A stretch of DNA of 64,000 nucleotides from Bursaphelenchus xylophilus (lineage: Eukaryota; Nematoda; Chromadorea; Rhabditida; Aphelenchoididae): the NCBI GenBank assembly GCA_904066235.2, contig CAJFCV020000005.1, forward strand, positions 10,535,501 through 10,599,500, given 5' to 3'. Each line of letters starts with the position of its first letter. The first letter of the stretch is position 1. A model generated the notes under the pieces. The model was given only the letters and a program-made list of their open reading frames with translations. It was not told the origin of the DNA and made no database searches. The position numbers were made by a program, and so were the translations under genes. Below, piece after piece: positions 11,873-23,800 of the stretch.

Positions 11873-12354
11873 GTAAAGTTTTAAAAAAATTAATTTTTTT
11901 AACAAAATTTTTTGAACATCCTCTTTTTACATTGAAAAATTTCTTTTGCCCAACCACAATTTTTTTGTCCCATTTTTTTTTATTTTTATTTTTTTTATTA
12001 TATTTTCACCCTCAATAAAGTAGCACACACACAATTCAAGGCATCGAATAAAAACAGCGGCCCGCTCTGATTATTCCTTCTTCAGTTTCCAAGGAATATT
12101 TTTTTTTCGCTCGAGACGCCTGGCATATGAACACATCCGAAGATGGCATTTTTCAATAACATATCTGGCCACTGAATCTGCAAAATAAAAACGCTATTTT
12201 TTGATGAAGAAAGTTTTGGTTCAGAGCGAGATTGTTGTGAGATGACAGCGATGGTCATAAAGAAAAGACTTTTGAGGGCGCTACAGCGGGTTGAGAATAC
12301 TTTGGGTTGGTTTGTAGTCAGTAATGAGCGTAGCAAAACTTCTTGACAAGGGTG

Positions 12355-12490
12355 AATTGTGCGTTCGATTGGCTTCTTTAAAACATTTTTTTTGCAATGT
12401 GCGAGGTGTCACTGCACCGTGAATTTTACTCGTCGCTGTGGGACAAGTTTTTCGCACAACGCAGACATGTCAAGGTTTTTTGTGGCCATT
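12355..12490. repeat. Worn half of an ACTAGT-type element
   Basis: Resembles the right half of 6618-6985 (CACTGCACCGTGAATTTT, GCAGACATGTCAAG). The left end is absent. Confidence 0.45.
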
Positions 12491-12725
12491 TTTTTTTGGC
12501 AAGTATGCATAGGAGAGGTTAGGAGAAGATGTGATTAATAAAAGCATAAGGACTAAACAAGCTATAGAAGAGTTTATCACCATTTTGACTCGCAACACCA
12601 CGCAAATGCCTTTTTGACCAAGTTTTTACCAATTCAAAAGCTTTGTTTTGAGCTAAAGTAAACCCTTGGCATCATTGCAAGCCTTAAAATATCAAATTTG
12701 ATTTCATGGGACACCTTAATTAGTA

Positions 12726-13043
12726 GCTCCAATATATTAGCATTTTCATAAAGTGCCTGGACTTGTTTTCGCTTTCGCACAGTGCATCTTGAACTTTTGT
12801 CGCCAACGCACTGTGGATTTTTGTCTTCGCGCACCGTGCAAACCTCGAAAAAGCCGATTGCACTGTGCACATTTTTGATCAAAATCGCCGCGGCGCAGTT
12901 GAGAAAAGCTTACGTCGCAGCGACATTTCAAATGCACAGTGCAAAACCAAAGAAAGGTCAATGCACGGTGCAAAAAATCGCGGACGTTTGTGCACAGTGC
13001 GCGCAGCGACAAAAGTCCAGGCACTTTGTGAAAATGCTAATAA
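12726..13043. mobile_element. GCAC-type element
   Basis: Inverted ends share TTAGCATTTTCA(T/C)AAAGTGCC and the inside carries repeated GCAC(A/C)GTGC palindromes. Confidence 0.65.
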
Positions 13044-14240
13044 AAAAGGGGAGTGTTGTTGCGAAAAAAGTTCAGAAGACTTTTTCACCCTTACAAACCA
13101 AAACTGGGCAGCTAATTTTAACATGTTCTGAATCAGAAAAATTTTGCGATTTTTTGATTATGTCTCCACCTCTGACTCCATACCCCCATAGAAGAACTTT
13201 CCCAATGAGATATTTTACATTTACCTCCAATGTGAATAATATCCGGATAATATTTTACGCATCCGCCAAAAAATGATTACCCTAGCGACTTTGCGAATTG
13301 ATTAGTTGAGATAATAATAATAACTACAGGCCTTAGAATTAGGATAATTTATTATCATTTTGGTGACAAACTGTGCTTTACATGCATTACTAACTTGGAG
13401 CAAATTTTGGTATCTACTGTGTTACAATAGCCCAGGGTCAAGAAAACTGAGGCTAGCAATAGTTAAAATTTTAAAAAGACATCATATAGCAAGTCTCCGC
13501 CGAGCGTCCGCCGAGCGTCCGCGGGGCATCCAACGGCTTTGCCAGGCCTCTTAAGAACCTCCCACAACATTTTTTTGGGTCTCCGTATGTCTTACAAAAA
13601 TTTTCAACAAAAAAAATTTCATTTTTTTACAATTTTTGCAGTCCTCGGCATCCTCCATTTTTGGTCATCAAACCCGTCCCCCTTTCTATTTCCGTCCACT
13701 TCCCGCCATATGTAGCATTATGTCATCGGTGACAAGGGCTTTGAACTCCGGGAGTGGACGGGCGCCACAGATTCCTGCGTCGCGGTCGCTTCGCCGCAGA
13801 AACGCCATTGTGGGAAAGTGCGAAGAAAATGAGGCCGAATATTTCCCCTGGGGGGAATTCCGCCCTTCCGCCGGCCCGACGATGACCTCAAATCTCGGCC
13901 GCCGCTTCGCGTTGGAAAAGTGCCGCAGGGGATTTTTTGTTTTCTTTTTGTTTTTTTATTGAAACAATATGGCCGTTACGCTTTATCGCCGCGATTATTA
14001 CAGATTATTTGACATGATAGGAGGCGGAATGATGGGACTTTTGATTCGGAGGGATATTAAAACGCGGAGGGTGGGATAAGGGGTGATTATCAGTGCGGGT
14101 GGCAGGCACAATATGGTGGATGGGACGGGGGGAATTTTCGGGCACATATGGATGAGAGAGCGGTCTTTTGGACGGGTTATGATTGGCGGCTTTAGCTTTA
14201 CTCTGCTCGAAGGCTTTGCTAATGGAAAAACTGGGATTTT
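13044..14240. other. Gene-free stretch
   Basis: A GC-rich patch at 13490-13545 holds a short direct repeat (CGCCGAGCGTC twice). A 108-codon open frame at 13636-13962 lacks family similarity and splice context. Nothing else is supported. Confidence 0.35.
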
Positions 14241-14245
14241 GCAAG

Positions 14246-14592
14246 TACTAGTCGCGACATAAAGTCCTGAGAAATTTGCACATTGCATTTTTGTTTTTCC
14301 TTCGGACCCGTCGCGGCAATTCCCCGTTTTTGCACTAGCGACATGCACTTTCGCGCGAGCCGCTCCAATTTTCCCGCGCGACACCCGCGACAAAATGTGT
14401 CAGGACTTTATGGCGCGACTAGTACTGCTAGTCGCGCCATAAAGTCCGTAGAATTTTTTCGCCGACGTCGCGGGTGCAATCGCCGAAAAGTGCATGTCGC
14501 TAGTTCAAAAACGGGGAATCGCCGCGGTGCGTGCGAAAAAAAGGGTTGAATGCACTGTGAGAAATTCTACGGACTTTATGTCGCGACTAGTA
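14246..14592. mobile_element. Two adjacent ACTAGT-type elements
   Basis: 14246-14424 and 14430-14592 both begin and end with CTAGTCGCG(A/C)CATAAAGTCC or its inverse. Only a few bases separate them. Confidence 0.7.
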
Positions 14593-14597
14593 ATAGT

Positions 14598-14802
14598 TAC
14601 AGTAGGGGATCTGATCCAGTGGCAAAAAACGTACCGTTTTGCTCCGATTTCAAAAGTACGTCCACTTTTTTTGTGAGGGATAGTGCGTGCCCTTCAAAAC
14701 AAAGTTTTTTCACTCGGAGAGTGAAGCATTTTGCCGCATTTTTGATGCTTCCCGAATGCAAAATGGTACATTTTTTGCCACTGAATCAGGTCCGTCACGG
14801 TA
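14598..14802. mobile_element. Type B MITE
   Basis: Ends CAGTAGGGGATCTGATCCAG and the inverse of GGACCTGATTCAG. Inside: CATTTTGC, TTTTTGTGAGG and TTTCACTCGGAGAG. Confidence 0.65.
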
Positions 14803-14831
14803 TGCTGACTCCTGATTTTCCAAGTATAGGT

Positions 14832-15475
14832 TATCAGTCTGTCGGAAAAATAACGGCGGATCGTCGCGCCTCGGAGTCGCCCGTCAACGCTTTGCGACTG
14901 TAAGCCGCGGCTTGTTGGTGCGCGATAGCGGCGAGGCAAGACATTTTGCTGCGACGATCCTCCGTTATTTTCCCGACAGACCGATATGACGGGACAAAGA
15001 GGCAATTTGAAAAAAGCGCAGCAAAACGTTGATCCTCTGTTGTCTGTCGGGAAAATAACTTGGTTTTGTCGCAGCAAAATGTCATCTCCCCTCGTCGCAG
15101 TCGCACATCAAATCTGCAGCCGCGGCAAGCCGTCGATGATCGGCGATTCTAAGGCGCGAGAAGCCCGCGTTATTTTCCCGACAGAGCGATATAGACTGGT
15201 CGAGAAGATAATGTGGATCTGTCGTAGCAAAACGTCTCACCTTTGGTCAAATTTTGTCTTTTCTATGGAAAGGTTGAAGAGCTGAAAAAGAGCTCTATGG
15301 TAAGCCTCATCTATTCTGTCGAAAAAATAATGAGCATCATGTCGTTGCGTTGATCGCGTCGCTGAAGCGAAAAGCAACTTGGTTTTGCGGCGGCACAATT
15401 CATTTTCTCGGCGGCGATGCGATTTTTGAATGCGATAGAGCGCTCATCTTTCCCGACAGACTAATATTTTCCCGA
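14832..15475. mobile_element. Three type A MITEs
   Basis: 14834-14988 and 15043-15190 are AACGGCGG or AACTTGG variants. 15315-15470 is a worn GAGCAC-class unit. Confidence 0.65.
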
Positions 15476-15479
15476 TAGG

Positions 15480-16555
15480 CCATATACATATTTACTATTA
15501 CGTTGTAAGCCGCATTTACAAAAGCCGCTTTTCCCCGACACTTAGATTAAAAAAAGTTTATTTTACTTCCAAAAACCCCATGAAAATGGCATTTTGATTC
15601 TCATATTCGCTTTTTTCATGCTGCCATCACGTACATACTCACTTTTTCATAGCCCAATGAACGCTTTACAACGTCTCTTTCAGACCTTTTCATATCAAAA
15701 AAACTGTTAATTTCGTCGCAAATCCGCTGAATGTAGGTCTAATAATGAAAATTGCACCCTCACTGAATGAGGCCATTAGTGTTTACGGCGCTGTAAACAT
15801 CCGTAAGTAACGTCTAATACGATTTTTTCACTTTGGCACGTGTTTAGTCATGATTACGTGGATTTTTATTATTATTATTACTCTCCGTTAATATATAACA
15901 TTTATCTGCTATTTTCAGCATAGTAAGACGGTTGTAACCCCTGGAGATGATGTCATATCAACCGGAACAACAAGACTTCTTCGACGGATAAGATTGCAGA
16001 CTACCTTTCGAAGTGAGTGGTGGGTTTACATCATTTATTGCTTTTGAGTTTTTAGGTGAGCACCGTTTTATTGGCTCATTCAGGAGCCGGCAATTTTGCG
16101 AAAAAATAGGGCAAAGAGCATGGATAGTATGTAGTGAAGAGCGTTGTATTAGGATGTAACACAGAGTAGAGGGCAGTGTTGTGACACTTGCGGGCGACCA
16201 GGCTGCGGGCAGACGATATTTTCCGATTAGAATTACGAGTTTCCTCATGTAATCTACGTAGTGTGATAGAAATTTTGCAATGACAAATCCCTGGTACTCG
16301 ATATTTCCGTTTGAACTGGGAATTGCCGGGATAAGGGTAGCCCATGCGCTTTAACAAAGCAATACATAGCTAGTGCGAGTTCTCGGGGCTTTCCGAGTTC
16401 AGGGGGATGTTTCACGTACAAAAGGGCACTAACTTGAGTTAGCGGCATCACGCAAAAAGAGGAGAGAGCAGAGAAAAAGAGGAGTGGTAACTTGAGTGAT
16501 CCCTCTTCTTTTTGATTGGCGAATCGGGAGACTTTTTATGGACTTGGCCGGACAT
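15480..16555. other. Gene-free stretch
   Basis: Low-repeat DNA with an (ATT)n run near 15869-15881. No exon with family similarity was recognised. Confidence 0.35.
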
Positions 16556-16818
16556 TTTAGGCCATAACTTTTGATACAGTGGACCAATTAACGCCCTTCC
16601 AAAAAAATAATAATGCTGGCGGTACACAGAATATACACATATAAATTTGTAAATTTTCCTTTTAAATTATGCAAATCATATGCAAATTTTTCTCTTGGTA
16701 TTTAACAAGCAAGGTACGGAAAAAATTTTGAAACCGTCATATGCAGCGTGGTCCCCGCTTTAAAACTTTCTTAAAAATTTGCAAATTGGTTTACTGTGAC
16801 AAAAGTTATGACCAAAAG
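16556..16818. mobile_element. Foldback repeat
   Basis: Imperfect inverse arms share GCCATAACTTTTGATACAGT and AATTGGTTTACTGTGACAAA. Confidence 0.5.
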
Positions 16819-16884
16819 ATTCTCGCCCACTGTTGCGCGGGCCATTACCCCTGATACAGTATACCAATTTACACCCTTCAAAAA

Positions 16885-17232
16885 ACCCTCAGCTCCCCAT
16901 GAAAGGTAATTCAAACCTCAACGTTTTGCCCATTTCAAACCCCACATAATGAAAAAATTAGAATCATGCAAAAAATGTAAATTAGAGTAAAAATGTAGCG
17001 GTGGACCCGGTTCGATTTTTGAGATGGATGAAACTCTCGTCACAGCTCCCAAGGTTTGATCTACTGGACCAGTAGATCAAACCCCCTACGTTGTACATCG
17101 AACCCCCTACGTTTGAGACTTGGATTAATCGTTTGAAAATAAATTTTGGGGGTTCAGATTGGATGAGGGGGTTTTTACTGGGTCATGGGGTCTGAACTGG
17201 ATCGGGGGTTTGTACCTTACTAGTTAGCCCCG
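16885..17232. repeat. GGGGCT-type element with GATCAAACCCCC words
   Basis: Shares AGATCAAACCCCCTACGTT and GGGTCATGGGG with the copies at 27812-28115 and 54868-55455. Here one end is rearranged. Confidence 0.5.
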
Positions 17233-17496
17233 AGTGCTCTATTGAATTTTGAGAAGGCTAGGCGACGAACTTACGACCAAACTTATGGCTTTTTGATGGG
17301 AATGTCACAAAAACGTCAAAGCCCTCAAAAATCTGATATCATCGCCGGGGGATGAGTGCGCAAAGTACTATATAGGACTTTCAGACAAAGAAGAAAGGGA
17401 GAGTATAAAATTTGCCTTCTAATTTCATGGAAGAGATTTTGATGAATTTTTTTGTGATGAGTCATCAAAAAAATAAAAGAAATTAAAACCTTTTAT

Positions 17497-17647
17497 CAGC
17501 CTGTCGGGAAAATAATGAGAACAATGTCGCTGCGCCAATCGCGTCGCTGAAATGAAAAGCAATTTGAACTTCTTGTGACACAAGTCGTTTTCCCTGCGGC
17601 GATTTTCGATACAACCGAGTGTTCATTATTTTCCCGACAGACTGATA
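17497..17647. mobile_element. Type A MITE, GAGCAC class
   Basis: Full inverted ends; the flank palindrome extends to AACCTTTTATCAG. It lies 160 bp before the first K2P exon. Confidence 0.7.
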
Positions 17648-17810
17648 AAAGGTTTAATTTTGTTTTGTTGACCTCAACAAACATTATTGCACAAATGTTT
17701 TTCTTCGAAAACAAACCTCCCATTTGCAGCTCCCACCGGCTCCCGTGTCCATTTTCACACCGACCCCACGTAAACACCCCTCTGTAATAACATCCGCGAG
17801 GGCATCGACA

Positions 17811-20800
17811 ATGGACCGAAACAACAACTCCACGGCCGGCTCGTTCAGCCAGCGCACCGAGACGTTCGTGCCGCTGCTGCAGGCGCGCGGCCACGTGCTG
17901 AACCGGCACTCGGCGGGCGGACAACGGGTGCCGGGCGCGGTGTCGCGCATCTCGCTGAACGAGTCGCAGCATCTGAGCACGGCGCGCTTCTCCGCCAGGG
18001 ATCTGCCGTTCAATGGGTGAGTGTGTTTTTTGAAGATACTACAGCGTTTCGAAAGCCTCATGTTGCAGCGACGTTTGGCTCATTATTTTCCCGACAGACT
18101 GGGGATTGAGCCCGAAATCTCCCCTTTTTTTGAACAGTCCCCCTTGAATGCATACTCCCCTTTTTTGAACATTCCCCGTCAATTTGAAAATTGAAAAAAT
18201 GAGATATGACATGTTATACGATGAAAAAATGAGGTATGACATGTTATACGATGAAAAAAGATTTCAAATTGAAAAAATGAGGCGTGACATGTTATACGAT
18301 GGAAATTTTTTCAAATTAAAAAAATAAGGCGTGACATGTTATACGATGGAAATTTTTTTAAATTGAAAAAATGAGGTGGGACATGTTATATGATGAAAAT
18401 TTTTTTTCAAATTGAAAAAATTAGGTGGGACATGTTATACGATGAAAAAAAATTTCAAATTAAAAAAATAAGGCGTGACATCTTATACGATGAAAATTTT
18501 TTTAAATTGAAAAAATGAGGTGGGACATGTTATATGATGAAATTTTTTTTTCAAATTGAAAAAATTAGGTGTGACATGTTATACGATGAAAAAATTTTTT
18601 AAATTGAAAAAATAAGGTGGGACATGTTGTACGAAGAAAAAAAATTTTAAATTAAAAAAATAAAGCGTGACATGTTATACGATGGAAATCTTTTTCAAAT
18701 TGAAAAAATGAGGTGGGACATGTTATACGATGAAAAATTTTTTTCAAATTGAAAAAATTAGGTGTGACATGTTATACGGCGAAAAAATTTTTTGAAATTG
18801 AAAAAATAAGGTGGGACATGTTATACGATGATTGTCGCCACTTGTCGCATCTCCCCAAACGGCAAAAACGATTTCGCAAGAACTGTGCATAATGGTAGCA
18901 CTTTTTTCTTTCTTTCCATTTTTGAATTTTTTTGCCAAAAAGTAATTCCTAATGAGATATTTGATTAGTTGTTAGGAACTTTGCTTTGTTTTTTGTTTTA
19001 AGCGGTTTCACTTGGACCGGATGACAATAAACCTTTCCTTGCAGTTGTTTTAGAGGCCAGACGGGTCTAAAAGTTTATGTTTTTGGGGGGAGAAAGGTGT
19101 GAAGGTGAGGTGAAATTTGGATTGTCATCATTTTTTTAATATTTTAAAACATTTTTTTATTGGAATTTTTCGTCTTTTTCATTAAACTTATTTTTTTTAT
19201 AAATTTCTGAACTTGATTTCAAACTGTCGCTATCGTCAAAATTTGGCCGAAATACCAGTCTGTCGGAAAAATAATGAGCACTCTGTCGCATCGAAAATCA
19301 ACTGTCGAAGAAATGAATTGTGTCGCGAAAAAATCAAATTGCTTTTCACTAGAAAAAAGTAGTATCAGTTTGTCGGGAAAATAATGTGGATTTGTCGTGC
19401 TTTGAAATCGACCATCATCGCTTTGCGACGACTGGAGACTTGATGCGCAACTGCGACGAGGCGAGATATTTATTCTTTTTCGCTGCAACAAATCCACATT
19501 ATTTTCCCGACAGACTGAGGTCGGCCTGTCGACAAAATAATGCCGGTTCTCGCACCAAGTGTCTGCCAAAAATAGCTGTACTCTCTGACTGTCCCGCCAT
19601 CGAATAAAGACATCTAAAGATGACCGCCTAGAACCCCTAACATTCCAAAACAACCGAATTCATTTACGTCCAAGGATCACCTAAATTTTTCATGAACATT
19701 ATTCTTTTGTGTTGTCTTCGCAAAGCTTTCTTGCTTGTGGAATAAAATAACCGCCCGACGTAAAAAAATAACCGTGGGGCCGAGGGAAAAACAAGTCCGA
19801 GTAAAGGAATTTTGACCGAACAAGGAGAGCGTCCAAGTGCGACGCTCAGATTTTCGAAATTGCATTTTCCTATGTACAGTGAGGGACCGGATCCAGTGGC
19901 AAAAAACGTCTCATTTTGCATCCCGGAAGGGACCAAAATGTCTCCAAACCCTTCCCTTCGCTAACAGGGGAAGTACCCCAAGTGGGACGCTCAGATTTTG
20001 ATGAAACTTGGCACAAATTTAGAGTAATTTTTTCGAAGAGATATGCGAGAATCCTAGCTCGCGCTTTGCAGAAACAACCGAGATTTTTAGATCGAAAGTC
20101 GGCCAAAATTTAGGACTTTTTGTCGAATTTCGGCACGACAAGTTTCATGCCTATTTCTACCGTAAAGGATAATGTTTCTACAAAAAATCAAATTTTTCCG
20201 AACGAAACTGCCAAAGTTATGGCCAAAAAGCGTTTTTCTCTCTGACCGCTCTCCACGTTTAGCACGCTCTCTCGGCGGCATAAATCGTTTGATATCTCGA
20301 CGGCGCCTGCAAAGCGCGAGCTAAAACTTTCAGGAATTGATATTTAGTCTATTCCCGACGTGTGTGCAAAATTTAAAGAAAATCTGAGCGTCGCACTTGG
20401 GGTACTTCCCTTGTAAGCTAAAAAACCCCCGCCTTGAAGGAAAGGGCGCGCTTTTCAAAGCGAAGTTTTTAGCTTAGAGAAGGGAAGGGTTTGGAGTCAT
20501 TTTGGTCCCCCTGATGCAAAATGAGATGTTTTTTGCCTTTGGATCAGGTCCCTCACTGTATTACAATGATTGTGACAATAATTTCAGGGTGTGTCCGCCG
20601 CGTGGACTTCTCCGTGGGACCGGCCGTCTGTCGGGGGTACCGCGCAGCAGCAGCATGCAGAGCTTCCTTCCGTCCCAGAACAGGTGGGTTTTCATGTTTT
20701 TGCATTTTGTTTTTTTCTGCATTTTGGTGTGTTATAAACAAGGACTTCTCAGAATATATGTATGTATATTCTGGGAATGTTTGGTAAAATTCTAGAAGTA

Positions 20801-23800
20801 TTTTACTTAAAATTGGACATTGAAATCTGGACGTCATTTTCGAAATTTTACGGATATTTTTGACTTTTCTTTTTGCATTACTAAATGCCCTAAAGGTAAT
20901 AAAAGCTTGGCGCTTTGGCGCATAGTTTACATAATTTTAAGGGTCATGATTTTTAAGGGTTATTACTTTACTTCCCATCTCTTGACACCTTATAGTGCCT
21001 TTGCAGTGACGGACTTGATCGATCCAGTGGCAAGAAACCTACCATTTTACCTCCAGGAAGTATTAAAAAATGTAGCAAAATATCTCCCTCTCCAAGTGAA
21101 AAAACTCCAATTTCAAAATCCCGCCAGCTCTTTTTGTGAAAGAACGGACGCGCCTTTCTAAACATAGTTTTTTCACTTCGAGAGGGAGGCATTTTGCCAC
21201 GTTTTTTGATACTTCCCGGAGGCAAAATGGCTTGTTTTTTTGCCAATGGATCAGGTCCGTCAATGTACGAGCCTTTCAAAAGCGCGCCCGCTCTTTTTGT
21301 GAGGGAAAAGGCGCTCCTTTCTAAACATAGTTTTTTTTTACTTGGAGAGAGAGGCATTTTGCCACATTTTTTGATACTTCCCGAATGCAAAATGGCATGT
21401 TTTTTTCCACTGGATCTGGCTTGTCACTGTAAATGCTGATGACAAAAAGACGATGTCATCATCAGTGCCTCGCGCTTCGCATTTTACCTTCTTTTAACCC
21501 AGAATTTTATTTACAGTATTCCCAAAGAGGTGAGTCTATACATGTTTGTATGTATTGGCTTGCTAAACGCTCCAAAAATTTTAAAAACAAGAAAATTACT
21601 GCTCAATTAAGTAAGACCCATATTTATACACCTTGACCATGATTTGGTAGATTATCAAAAAAAAATCCTTTCGTTTCTTAAATTTTAATGTTACAATCAA
21701 CCCTTTTTGCCATTTTGTTTTTTTCACAAAATGCATGGACAATTTTTCTCTTTCGCACAGTGCATTTTGAACCTTTTCCTACGCTTGTCGCCAACGCACA
21801 GTGCATTTTTCTGGCTTCGCACAGTGCAAGCCACAATTGCATTGCGAGCCTCTAATGTAAAAAAATGATTTTCCTAGCGAAACCTCAAGTCTCTTTATCT
21901 ATTTACAACCCCAAAAAAGGATTGTTTTCGTTTCAGGACTAACTAAAAATAATGTTTTTCCAAAAAAAAAATTTTCCAAAAAAATTGCAAGTTTTTTATT
22001 TTTCCGTGGCAATTGCCGAAGACGTGCATTTCAACGCAAAAACAATTTTGGTGTGGGCGTAACAACAAAGACGCGGAAATGCACGGTGCAAAATAGGATA
22101 TTTCTTGCACGGTGCGGGCAGAGAAAAATGTCCAAGCACTTTATGAAAATACGAATATCAGTCTGTCGGGAAAATAATGAGCTCTCTGGCGCTGGGTCGA
22201 TCGCTGAAGTATGTAAGAATAAATATGATGTTCCCGCGACACAATTCACTTTCTCTTCGGCGATGCGATTTTCGCTGCGACAGAGTGCTCATTATTTTCC
22301 CGACAGACTGATACTACGCGTTTTCGAAAGTGCATAGACTTTTGTCGCTTTGCAAAAAACTCCCCGATCTTTCATTATTTTCCCGACAAACTGGTAGTAC
22401 AGCCCTCAGGAGAAAAAGTCTTGTTCTTGGCGGCGATATAATCTTTGATGCGATATAGAATTTGACGTATAGCAAACTTTGCTGACCGACCTCTCAGTCT
22501 GTCGGGAAAATAATGATTTTTGATGCGACATGTTCCTCATTATTTTCCCGACAGATTGATAAAAAACTGAGTTTACAGTGGGGGACCTGATCGAGTAGCA
22601 AAAACGTACCATTTTGCATCAGGGAAGCATCAAAAACATGGCAAAATTCTTCCCTGTCCAAGTGAAAAAACATCGCTTTGAACGGCGCGCCCTTTTTCCT
22701 CACAAAAAGAGCGAGTTTTTTCACTTGAAGAGGGAGGCATTTTGCCACATTTTTTGATGCTTCCTGGATGCAGAATGGTACGCTTTTTGCCACTGGATCA
22801 GGTCCCCCACTGTAATAAAATAAAGAAACTCGGACTTAAACCGCACTCGAAACCTTTTATCATTATGTCGGGAAAATAATGTGGATTTGTCGCCGCAAAA
22901 TGTCTCGCCTCGTCGCAGTCGCGCACCAAGTTTCCGGTTTTACCATTGGCAAAAAAAGTATAATTTTGCATTCGGGAAGTATTTAAAATGTGGCAAAATA
23001 CCTCCCACTACAATAAAAAACTCCGTTTTGAAAGGCGCGCCCTTTTTCCTCACAAAAAGAACGGGCGCGCTTTTTAAATCTAAGTTTTTTCACTTGTAGT
23101 AAGGAGGTATTTTGCCACATTTTTGATGCTTCCTGGATGTAAAATGTTACGTTTTTTGCCACTGGATCAGATCCCCCACTGTATCGGGCCGTCTCCCAAA
23201 TCTGCTGCGGTCCGGCCTGGGAGCCATGTCTACATAGTCGGCCCTCTCATTGTAATCATTGTTTTTACTCCCTCTAACAATGACCACTTCCGCCGCGAAT
23301 GTCAAAATCTCCGCTGGCCCGCTCTGCCCTCACCTCTGCTCCCCATGAGCCCGCTAATGAGTGAATGTGTAATAACCTTCGCGCCGGCATCTACATCGCC
23401 TTCGAGGGGGCCGATGTTCGTGGTGGGGGGAATTTTTGTGTATTCCTTTTGCGGAAAAAACGGCTTCAAGGTGCAGCGGAGAAGTCACAATTGTTCCGTC
23501 TCCATTCATTCGATGGCACTGCGGGATCTTTTGGAATAAGACGTCCGGGCCCGCCGCCAGCCCCTTCTGCAATAATTCCGCCTTGGGCTAAATGAGTGGC
23601 GCAGATTCCGAGTTTATTCCGCGTTCCCGGCGAAGGGTGACGTTCAGGGGGGCCTCAAGTTATAAACTTTTTGGCAAGGGGAGTGTTTGAAGTGCGAATT
23701 TTCTCTTTGAATTCCGCACGCAAATTTGGCCTAGGCTGCTGATAAATGGGCGCAAATTTTAGGTTCCGCTTTGCAGGTGGGGCCGAGATATTGAACGATT

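Noticed and set aside
13636..13962. 108-codon open frame as a gene
   Set aside because: No recognised family, no splice sites around it, and the end runs into poly-T codons.
20502..20795. Separate gene at the second K2P exon
   Set aside because: The frame starts in a B2 repeat; only 20588-20683 is bounded by good splice sites and keeps phase with K2P exon 1.
23123..23539. 138-codon open frame in the K2P intron
   Set aside because: It begins inside a type B repeat and shows no conserved motif.
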